The position numbers and the translations under genes are program-made. Below, in pieces: positions 1 through 7,626 of a stretch of 64,000 nucleotides of DNA. The stretch spans positions 1-64,000 of the forward strand of contig JAHDCD010000008.1 in NCBI GenBank assembly GCA_020630095.1, in the 5' to 3' direction. The notes below the pieces were generated by a model. The model searched no databases, had not been told where the DNA came from, and worked only from the letters and a program-made list of their open reading frames with translations. The stretch is from Rickettsiales bacterium. GTDB taxonomy: Bacteria; Pseudomonadota; Alphaproteobacteria; Rickettsiales; UBA8987. Positions within the stretch are counted from its first letter, which is position 1. Each line of letters opens with the position of its first letter.

Positions 1-890
<890 letters not shown>

Positions 891-1260
891 AGAGTTACCA
901 CCGGTGATAAGCGGAAACTTATCGGTGATGGATTTTGAACCTAGCGTAACTCACATAATTGTTTATAAAATTAATTATATTAACGGTTGTGCACATAATT
1001 ATTAAAAATAATTATTACATGTACATATTGTTATTATATTACCGATAACGATTACGGTTACGCAAATATATTTCAACTAGTCACCTACCGGTTCAAGTTG
1101 GCTTTCATTGCCTTTACCGTCTTCATTTATCCGTTTGATATCGGTTATTACTAAAATATCTTGTAATAACGTAATCTTCCGATTCACTATTTGATCCCCT
1201 GACTAACCGATTTGGCGAAGCCCTTTAAAGTTAAACTCTAAAGATGTTTCCTGCAGAGGT
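891..1260 (-). promoter_or_regulatory. 16S rRNA leader
   Basis: This transcribed leader of about 370 bases lies between the rRNA promoter (1268-1296) and the mature 16S 5' end. It has no open frame of note and is rich in short inverted repeats. One clear hairpin is at about 900-935 (CACCGGTGATAAGC pairing with a following CTTATCGGTGATG), close to the mature 5' end and possibly part of the processing stem. One T-loop-like string was checked and no tRNA cloverleaf fits. Confidence 0.6.
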
Positions 1261-1267
1261 GAGAAAG

Positions 1268-1296
1268 TTTATAACTAAAACAGATCATGGAGTCAA
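1268..1296 (-). promoter_or_regulatory. Promoter of the 16S rRNA gene
   Basis: On the minus strand TTGACT (1291-1296) and TATAAA (1268-1273) are separated by exactly 17 bases, which is close to the sigma-70 consensus. It points at the rRNA gene, with transcription starting near 1260. The remaining 1297-1507 is AT-rich and holds no gene; the promoter of the divergent 1508 gene must lie there, but no good hexamer pair stands out. Confidence 0.75.
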
Positions 1297-1507
1297 CGGC
1301 TAAAGTTAACTTTTTTTAACTTTTTTTTAAAAAAATTAATAACTGCTTACTATTCAATTAGATAAATAGACTAAAGGGGTTATTCTAGGTAATCAAAAAT
1401 ATATGATAAAAAGCTAATAAAGGTTTTATTTCTAAACAAAAATACGCCCCCATCAATACCATAATAATGTTAACGTTTATTTAACCAATATTGTTTAACA
1501 TTGAGTT

Positions 1508-2299
1508 ATGTCATTAAATGCAAAAGAGATCGCTAGTATAATTACAGCTGTAATTATTTCAGGGCTATCCATAAAAGAAGCTATGTCTCAAAGTGCGAGT
1601 GGCGCGCACCCCGAATGGATAATTTCTGGAGAGGAGGAATCAAAGTTACCTAAAAAAGGTGGATCTTGGAATAAGATGAAATTTAGATTTCATTCTGAAG
1701 CAGACAAAACAATAGTTGTAGTTGGTGAAGGTGAAGAAGAAAGAGAATATAGTATTGATAATCAAGAAGATGAAGACCCAAAGCTAGATCATTTAGGCGC
1801 TGTAGTATTAGAATTAGTTCAGCCAGATGAAAGGGGGGTAAAATTTATTAGTGACAAAGAAGGAGAAGGAAGAGAGATAAACGAAGTAGATATAATAAAA
1901 ATTTACACAATGGTAACTTATACAAAGCTTAACAATATGGGGGTTGAGGTGCATTTAGAGTCTAATGGCTTTGATGGCTACACCTACAGTCCAGAAGTTG
2001 ACCCTGTGGTAAAGGTTAATATTCAATCCAAAGTGTCCGAAAAAGATGGCGCCTCTTCAATGGGTATTATAGATGCGTGGAAGGCTATAAGTGATAGTGA
2101 TAGATCTATCACTACATTATTAGATAATGGTGTAGTAGATAGTATAACGGATAAATTGGTTGAATCTATAATGGCAGAGTTAATACATAAATCTGTAACT
2201 GACGGAAAAGCTAGAGAAGCTGAAACAGATTCCACTAAAGCACCTGAGCCAGTAGCAACAGAAAAAGGGAAAGCTAAAGAAGGATCTCAGTCTAGGTAA
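1508..2299 (+). CDS. Hypothetical acidic protein, unknown function
   Basis: A 263-residue protein I do not recognise. The N-terminus (residues about 7-20) is a short hydrophobic stretch that could be a weak signal or anchor segment. The centre is rich in Glu, Asp and Lys, and the C-terminal 40 residues are low-complexity (Lys/Glu/Ala/Pro), probably disordered. No catalytic motif is visible. It sits alone between the divergent rRNA promoter and prfA, 42 bases upstream of prfA, so it could be cotranscribed with it. The ATG at 1508 has no clear Shine-Dalgarno. Codon use is compatible with the neighbours, so it is probably a real lineage-specific gene. Confidence 0.7.
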   Translation: MSLNAKEIASIITAVIISGLSIKEAMSQSASGAHPEWIISGEEESKLPKKGGSWNKMKFRFHSEADKTIVVVGEGEEEREYSIDNQEDEDPKLDHLGAVVLELVQPDERGVKFISDKEGEGREINEVDIIKIYTMVTYTKLNNMGVEVHLESNGFDGYTYSPEVDPVVKVNIQSKVSEKDGASSMGIIDAWKAISDSDRSITTLLDNGVVDSITDKLVESIMAELIHKSVTDGKAREAETDSTKAPEPVATEKGKAKEGSQSR

Positions 2300-2341
2300 A
2301 TCTTTTGACCTTTTAGGCTTTTAAGCTTATACCTTCAGTCT

Positions 2342-3421
2342 ATGTCTTTTGAAGATAATCTAAATAATATTATTAAGCGCCACGTTGAATTAGGCAATAT
2401 GCTTGCCAACCCTGCTGAAATGGACTCAAAGGATTTTGCTAAGGTTTCTAAAGAATATGCTGACCTAGGAAATAAGGTTGAAGTTATTCAAGAATATTTA
2501 GATGCTAGTCAAGCTGTATCGGATGCAAAAGAAATGCTGGAGGCAGATGACGAGGAAATGAAAGAGCTTGCTCAAATGGACTTAGAGGAGAATGAGGCAA
2601 AACTTCCTGAGCTTGAGCAGGAGATTAAAATTCTATTACTTCCTAAAGATGAAGCCGATGAAAAAAACGCTATCCTAGAAATCCGTGCTGGTACTGGTGG
2701 CGACGAAGCTGCACTTTTCGGTATGGACTTACTAACCATGTATCAACGTTACGCGGACAAACAAGGTTGGAAGTTTGAAATATTAGAGGTTTCAAGCTCT
2801 GGCGTTGGTGGTGTAAAGGATGCGCAAATATCTATTACCGGCTCAGGCGTATTCGCAAGAATGAAATATGAATCGGGCGTACACCGCGTACAACGTGTGC
2901 CTGCAACGGAAACGCAAGGGCGCGTACATACATCTGCCGCTACAGTTGCTGTATTACCGGAAGCTGAAGATGTTGACGTTCAAATTAATGAATCAACTGA
3001 CCTTAAAATTGATATTTTCCGCGCTTCTGGCCCTGGTGGACAATCGGTAAATACTACCGATTCTGCGGTTCGTATTACCCATTTACCAACGGGTATCGTA
3101 GTTTCACAGCAGGATGAAAAGTCTCAGCATAAGAATAAAGCGAAAGGCATGCGTATTTTAAAGGCGCGTATTTATGACCATGAGCGCCAAAAGATAGATG
3201 AAGCTCGCTCCGCTGATAGAAAAAGTCAAATTGGTTCAGGCGACAGATCTGAGCGAATTAGAACTTACAACTTCCCGCAATCCCGCGTGTCGGATCATCG
3301 TATAAATTTAACTTTATATAAGATTGATGAAATTGTTAACGGCGGCGATTTAGATGAAATCGTAGATGCGTTAACTGCTCACGACCAAGCCGAAAAATTA
3401 GCCAATTCTAGCGAGGGTTAG
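2342..3421 (+). CDS. prfA: Peptide chain release factor 1
   Basis: Reads UAA and UAG stop codons and triggers hydrolysis of peptidyl-tRNA on the ribosome. The 359 residues match the usual RF1 length. The catalytic GGQ is at residues 232-234 within [10 protein letters not shown]. The codon-recognition loop reads PAT at residues 187-189, RF1-type (PxT) rather than the SPF of RF2. The C-terminus is unusual: the last codons and the stop (AGC GAG GGT TAG) lie inside a repeat arm that borders the following four-helix-bundle gene, so the extreme C-terminus may have been set by an insertion. No obvious Shine-Dalgarno precedes the ATG. Confidence 0.97.
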   Translation: MSFEDNLNNIIKRHVELGNMLANPAEMDSKDFAKVSKEYADLGNKVEVIQEYLDASQAVSDAKEMLEADDEEMKELAQMDLEENEAKLPELEQEIKILLLPKDEADEKNAILEIRAGTGGDEAALFGMDLLTMYQRYADKQGWKFEILEVSSSGVGGVKDAQISITGSGVFARMKYESGVHRVQRVPATETQGRVHTSAATVAVLPEAEDVDVQINESTDLKIDIFRASGPGGQSVNTTDSAVRITHLPTGIVVSQQDEKSQHKNKAKGMRILKARIYDHERQKIDEARSADRKSQIGSGDRSERIRTYNFPQSRVSDHRINLTLYKIDEIVNGGDLDEIVDALTAHDQAEKLANSSEG

Positions 3422-3458
3422 CGGGGGCGTGGCAGGTGTGTAGCGAGGATTAGCAAAA
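3409..3458 (+). repeat. Left arm of the repeats enclosing the four-helix-bundle gene
   Basis: Two related units are seen: TAGCGAGGGTTAGC at 3409-3422 and TAGCGAGGATTAGCAAAA at 3441-3458. The first is perfectly complementary (14 of 14) to 3822-3835. The second is complementary (17 of 18) to 3848-3865. The first unit contains the prfA stop codon and the second runs into the ATG of the next gene. Confidence 0.85.
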
Positions 3459-3826
3459 TGAAAAAAATTGTTCCATATTATGATTTGGATGTTTGGAAAA
3501 AATCAGTCGAACTTTCTCAAAATATATATTTACTATGTAAAAAGCTACCTAAAGGTGAATATAGTTTTAAAGATCAAATGATAAGATGTTCATTATCTGT
3601 ACCTTCAAATATTGCAGAAGGCAAAGGAAGAGGAACTGCAAAAGATTTTCTTAAATTTCTAAAAATTTCTAGAGGTTCATTATATGAACTCCAAACGCAA
3701 ATGCTTATTGCAAGTAGAGTAGATCTTATAAGTAAAGAAGAACATATTGCGCAATATAAATTATCAGAAGATGTCGCTAAATTATTAAATGCATTTATAG
3801 CTAAAGTTCATAAAGACAATAGCTAA
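3458..3826 (+). CDS. Four-helix-bundle protein, S23/IVS family
   Basis: A 122-residue protein of the family found as ORFs in 23S rRNA intervening sequences and, as a relative, as the Avd accessory protein of diversity-generating retroelements. Recognisable features are the N-terminal YYDLDVWKKS helix start, the conserved RCSLSVPSNIAEG turn near residues 45-57, then GRG and FLKFLKISRGSLYELQTQ. Its biochemical role is generally unknown; rRNA or nucleic-acid binding has been proposed for the family. It sits between prfA and trmD, is enclosed by complementary repeat arms, and has lower GC than its neighbours, all suggesting a mobile cassette. No reverse transcriptase or variable repeat was found nearby. 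Confidence 0.9.
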   Translation: MKKIVPYYDLDVWKKSVELSQNIYLLCKKLPKGEYSFKDQMIRCSLSVPSNIAEGKGRGTAKDFLKFLKISRGSLYELQTQMLIASRVDLISKEEHIAQYKLSEDVAKLLNAFIAKVHKDNS

Positions 3827-3865
3827 CCCTCGCTACTCACCAGCTAGTTTTGCTAATCCCCGCTA
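3822..3865 (+). repeat. Right arm of the repeats enclosing the four-helix-bundle gene
   Basis: GCTAACCCTCGCTA at 3822-3835 overlaps the stop of the four-helix-bundle gene. TTTTGCTAATCCCCGCTA at 3848-3865 reaches the ATG of trmD. Each is the reverse complement of a unit in the left arm, so the transcript could fold with the gene in the loop. A weaker related unit lies after trmD at 4618-4638. Confidence 0.85.
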
Positions 3866-4620
3866 TGAATATTCATTTCAATATCCTAACTCTTTTTCCA
3901 AATATGTTTCCGAACTATCTTGAGGAATCAATTCTAGGGCGCGCATTGGAAAAGGAATTATGGAGTTATAACTTAATTAATATCCGTGATTTTACCGACA
4001 ATAAATGGGGCAGGGTAGACGATACCCCTTATGGTGGTGGCGCTGGCATGATTATCCAAGCCGAACCCATCGCAAAGGCTTTAGAGTCAGTGGGTTGTCA
4101 TCCTCCCACTTCCCATCGTCATCCCCGCGAAGGCGGGGATCTTATGCAAGATCAAGAAAAAGATTACCGCTTTCGCGGAAATGACAAAGCTAAAAATAGT
4201 CATAAAATAATCTACCTTTCACCTCGTGGTAGAAAGTTTACACAATCAATGGCTAAACAACTAGCTACACAAACTCCAACCCAAACTCTAACATTACTAT
4301 GCGGTCGATACGAGGGTATAGATCAGCGCATTATTGACGAATATAATATCGAGGAAGTATCAGTTGGCGATTATATAGTTTCTGGCGGTGAACTGCCAGC
4401 CATGCTTATGATAGATGCTATACTACGCAATATTGATGGAGTTTTAGGTAATGCAGAAAGCCTAGCAGAAGAAAGTCATAATGAAGAAGGTGATCTAGAG
4501 TATGATCTATATACTAAGCCTGAAATTTGGCGCAAACGTGAAGTTCCACAAGTCCTAAAATCCGGCAACCACGCTGAAATAGCCAAATGGCGTAAAGAAA
4601 ACTCTAAACCAAAAAGCTAA
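3865..4620 (+). CDS. trmD: tRNA (guanine-N1)-methyltransferase TrmD, with in-frame insertion
   Basis: Methylates G37 of tRNAs using S-adenosylmethionine, preventing +1 frameshifts. Family motifs are clear: FNILTLFPNMF at the N-terminus, DDTPYGGGAGM, YLSPRGRKFTQ, the knot region LLCGRYEGIDQR, then EVSVGDYIVSGGELPAM. The ATG at 3865 is preferred over 3850 because homology begins there. Residues about 78-115 are an extra segment (reading PREGGD and, later, FRGNDK) encoded by a palindromic repeat inserted in frame between the GGGAGM region and YLSPRG. The core downstream is intact, so the enzyme is probably functional. Confidence 0.95.
   Translation: MNIHFNILTLFPNMFPNYLEESILGRALEKELWSYNLINIRDFTDNKWGRVDDTPYGGGAGMIIQAEPIAKALESVGCHPPTSHRHPREGGDLMQDQEKDYRFRGNDKAKNSHKIIYLSPRGRKFTQSMAKQLATQTPTQTLTLLCGRYEGIDQRIIDEYNIEEVSVGDYIVSGGELPAMLMIDAILRNIDGVLGNAESLAEESHNEEGDLEYDLYTKPEIWRKREVPQVLKSGNHAEIAKWRKENSKPKS
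4118..4185 (+). repeat. Palindromic element inserted within trmD
   Basis: The ends are inverted repeats: GTCATCCCCGCGAA at 4118-4131 and TTCGCGGAAATGAC at 4172-4185 (12 of 14 pair). Inside the left end is a strong hairpin, CCCCGCGAAGGCGGGG. The reading frame passes through, giving the PREGGD...FRGNDK peptide typical of small palindromic repeats dispersed in many proteobacteria and resembling Rickettsia palindromic elements in behaviour. Confidence 0.85.
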
Positions 4621-4640
4621 TTTTGCCAACCCTTGCTAAA

Positions 4641-6155
4641 CTACTTATTCATCGAATCGAAGAATTCAGCATTATTTTTAGTAAACTTAATTTTCTCTAA
4701 TAAGAATTCAATCGCAGCTTGATTATCCATATTACCCATAATCTTACGAAGAATCCAAATCTTGTTCATCTCGCCATCAGCATAAAGTTTTTCTTCATGA
4801 CGAGTACCAGACTTTAAAACATCAATCGCAGGGAAAATACGTTTATCAGAAAGCTTTCTATCAAGTACAATTTCCGAGTTACCTGTACCTTTAAATTCCT
4901 CAAAAATAACTTCATCCATTTTAGACCCTGTTTCAATTAATGCCGTAGCAATGATTGTTAATGAACCAGCATCTTCTGTATTACGTGCAGCACCAAAGAA
5001 ACGCTTAGGACGTTGCAATGCATTCGCCTCAACACCACCAGAAAGTACCTTACCCGAACTAGGCGCAACCGTATTATACGCACGCGCTAAACGAGTAATT
5101 GAATCAAGTAGAATCACAACATCTTTACCATGCTCAACTAAACGGCGGGCTTTATCAATAACAATATCAGCAAGTTGCACGTGGCGGTAAGCCGGTTCAT
5201 CAAACGTAGATGATACCACTTCACCTTTAACACGGCGTTGCATATCCGTTACTTCCTCAGGACGCTCATCAATAAGTAGAACAATAAGTTCACACTCAGG
5301 GTGATTAGTTTCAATACATTTAGCAATTGTTTGTAATAGGAATGTTTTACCAGATTTTGGCGGTGCAACAACTAAACAACGTTGTCCTTTACCAACTGGT
5401 GCTACAAGCTCCATAATTCTTGCTGATTTATTATCAGCAGACTTATCCTCAAGCTCCATTTTAATCTTCTTATTCGGATATAAAGGAACTAAGTTCTGGA
5501 AGTTAACTTTCTTCTTCGAACGCTCAATCGTATCTTTATTAACTGTATTTACATAAGTTAACGCGAAGTAACGTTCATTATTCTTTGGTGGACGCAACTT
5601 ACCTTGCACCGTATCACCTGACTTTAAGTTAAAACGAGAAATTAAATTAGGCGGAACATATACATCATCCGGCCCTGCACGATAATTATTTTCTGGCGAG
5701 CGTAAGAAGCCGTAACCATCTTGTAAAACTTCTAAAACACCTTGGCCAATTATTTTGCCATCCATTTTAGCCATACGCTTTAATAGCACGAACAAAAGTT
5801 CTTGCTTAGCCATGGTAGATGGGCTGTCCATGCCAGCTTCACGCGCTAACGCATATAGCTGATCATTTGGTTTATTTCTTAAATCATGAACGTAAAGTAC
5901 GTTCTCATCATCTTCAATTACAGCGGCATCTTCTTCAATAATGTCTTCCGCTTGAACGTGCGCTTGCGCTTGCTCATCTTCATTTACTTCTTCTAATACC
6001 ACTTTCGGAGCGGCTGCCTTAGAATCGTCTTTAGCTTTATCATCGCCTTTCTTTTTATAAGCACGCTTTGGCTTATCTGTAGATGCTGAAGCGGCTTTCT
6101 TAGCGCTGCCTAAAGATAGTGTTTTCTTCTCTGCTGAAGTTTCAGTAGTAGTCAT
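4641..6155 (-). CDS. rho: Transcription termination factor Rho
   Basis: Hexameric RNA helicase that ends transcription at Rho-dependent sites. From about residue 88 it aligns with standard Rho: the N-terminal helical domain, the RNA-binding cold-shock-like domain ([15 protein letters not shown]), Walker A as [11 protein letters not shown], Walker B as [16 protein letters not shown], and the Q/R loops. At 504 residues it is about 85 longer than E. coli Rho. The extra is a disordered N-terminal extension, first Lys/Ala-rich and then strongly acidic. It is convergent with trmD and preceded, after a 102-base gap, by pdxH on the same strand. Confidence 0.97.
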   Translation of the reverse strand: MTTTETSAEKKTLSLGSAKKAASASTDKPKRAYKKKGDDKAKDDSKAAAPKVVLEEVNEDEQAQAHVQAEDIIEEDAAVIEDDENVLYVHDLRNKPNDQLYALAREAGMDSPSTMAKQELLFVLLKRMAKMDGKIIGQGVLEVLQDGYGFLRSPENNYRAGPDDVYVPPNLISRFNLKSGDTVQGKLRPPKNNERYFALTYVNTVNKDTIERSKKKVNFQNLVPLYPNKKIKMELEDKSADNKSARIMELVAPVGKGQRCLVVAPPKSGKTFLLQTIAKCIETNHPECELIVLLIDERPEEVTDMQRRVKGEVVSSTFDEPAYRHVQLADIVIDKARRLVEHGKDVVILLDSITRLARAYNTVAPSSGKVLSGGVEANALQRPKRFFGAARNTEDAGSLTIIATALIETGSKMDEVIFEEFKGTGNSEIVLDRKLSDKRIFPAIDVLKSGTRHEEKLYADGEMNKIWILRKIMGNMDNQAAIEFLLEKIKFTKNNAEFFDSMNK

Positions 6156-6257
6156 AATAGTATAATAAATTCAGTAATTAAATTGGGAATTGTAAAAGAA
6201 ATATAGAAAGGATTCTAACCTCTTGTACGCGCTTTATAACTTAAAAGATCATAAATA

Positions 6258-6845
6258 TCAAGGGTAAAGTAGGGTTTTTGTCCAATTATCACCTAATTTT
6301 TCAAAAACTTCGCGTTTATGTAACCTAAATTCTAACTGCGCCCAAAATTCTACACGAGACGGCTCAATTAAATATGCACCCCAATTTTCAGGGCGCGGTA
6401 CATCTTGCCCATCAAATTTTTCTTCAAAATGTTTGATTCTATCCTTTAACTCTTTGTAATCTTTAAGTTCTTCAGATTGGATAGATGCCCAAGCACCAAT
6501 TTGTGAACCGCGCTTGCGTGAATTAAAATATTCATCAGATATCTCAGCAGAAGCCTTTTTTATAACCCCTTCAACGCGTATCTGTTTTTCCAGCTGTTCC
6601 CAGTGCATCGTAAAAGCTACATTATTATTAGCCTCAAAATCATGCGCTTTACGACTTTCATAGTTAGATACGAACACAAAGCCTTCATCTAAAACATATT
6701 TTAAAAGTACAAAACGTGCCGATGGCTTACCTGCGCCATCAACCGATGCAAGACACATTGCCGTAGGCTCAAGAATATTTTTATTGTTCTTCGCTTCATC
6801 AAACCAATCCTTAAATTGGTTAATTATGTCTGATTGTTTATACAT
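6258..6845 (-). CDS. pdxH: Pyridoxamine 5'-phosphate oxidase
   Basis: FMN enzyme that oxidises pyridoxine or pyridoxamine phosphate to pyridoxal phosphate, the last step of B6 cofactor formation. The 195 residues fit a slightly short family member. Motifs include PTAMCLASVD, GKPSARFVLLK, the FMN-binding SRKAHDFEAN, RGSQIGAWAS, PRPENWGAYLIEP and the C-terminal LEFRLHKREVF. It overlaps ispA by 8 bases (shared 6838-6845), so the two are translationally coupled. Confidence 0.95.
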   Translation of the reverse strand: MYKQSDIINQFKDWFDEAKNNKNILEPTAMCLASVDGAGKPSARFVLLKYVLDEGFVFVSNYESRKAHDFEANNNVAFTMHWEQLEKQIRVEGVIKKASAEISDEYFNSRKRGSQIGAWASIQSEELKDYKELKDRIKHFEEKFDGQDVPRPENWGAYLIEPSRVEFWAQLEFRLHKREVFEKLGDNWTKTLLYP

Positions 6846-7626
6846 CCCTATTATAAATATACGTAACTAGTTCTTCGAGAATTGGCGCGTTAAAATTACC
6901 AAGCTCTGCAAGTGCTAACTTGTATATCTCCTCACAACGTAAATTAGTATTTTTCATGCCAATTAAATTCACATAATTCAACTCGCTCGAAACATCACCT
7001 TCGTTAGCATCCAAAATATCATCGGTAATTTGGAATAATATACCAAAATAATATACAAATTTCTTTAAAACATCCTTATCTTTACCAGCTTCTAGTAAAC
7101 CCAGTTTACAACAAGCATCAAATAAAGCTCCAGTTTTAAGGGAGTGAATTTCGTCAATATCACGCACGCATTCAGGTGGATTATATAAATCCATCATCTG
7201 CCCACCAATTAAACCATTAGCGCCACAGGCTGTAGCTATAATTTTTGTATATTTCTCAGGAATAATCTCAAATGCTAAATTATATAACGCATCACCAGCA
7301 AGAATCGCAGTAGCTTCATCAAATTTCTTATGACTCGTTGGCTTACCACGACGCTCATCATCATTATCAAGCGCAGGTAAATCATCATGAATTAATGAAA
7401 ATGTATGAATAAGCTCAACCGCAAGCGCGCAAGTTATAACATCATCATTAACTTCACCGAATGCACGTGCAACTTCAATAACAAGGAAAGGGCGAATCCT
7501 TTTCCCGCCATTATTTAGGCTGTAAAGCATAGCCTCTTTAAGCTGAGAATCTTTTATATTAGAAAATACCGCATTAATTTTGGCATCTAATAAAGATATA
7601 TTCTCTGTAAAACGTTCCTTAAGCAC
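6838..7626 (-). CDS. ispA: Polyprenyl (farnesyl) diphosphate synthase
   Basis: Condenses isopentenyl diphosphate with allylic diphosphates to give C10-C15 chains for ubiquinone, undecaprenol and tRNA modification. The first aspartate-rich motif is visible as HDDLPALDNDDERRG and the second as FQITDDILD; GKRIRP near residue 40 and LKTGALF also match. At 262 residues it is about 35 shorter than E. coli IspA, mostly at the C-terminus. Chain length cannot be settled by eye. It overlaps the TRAP gene upstream and pdxH downstream by 8 bases each, giving a tight operon. Confidence 0.92.
   Translation of the reverse strand: MLKERFTENISLLDAKINAVFSNIKDSQLKEAMLYSLNNGGKRIRPFLVIEVARAFGEVNDDVITCALAVELIHTFSLIHDDLPALDNDDERRGKPTSHKKFDEATAILAGDALYNLAFEIIPEKYTKIIATACGANGLIGGQMMDLYNPPECVRDIDEIHSLKTGALFDACCKLGLLEAGKDKDVLKKFVYYFGILFQITDDILDANEGDVSSELNYVNLIGMKNTNLRCEEIYKLALAELGNFNAPILEELVTYIYNRDV

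Noticed and set aside
910-960. T-loop-like GGTTCAAAATCC in the 16S leader, possible tRNA
   Set aside because: The loop has one base too many and no acceptor or anticodon stem can be placed around it.
3458-3826. Avd protein of a diversity-generating retroelement
   Set aside because: The fold family is shared, but no reverse transcriptase, template repeat or variable repeat is present nearby.
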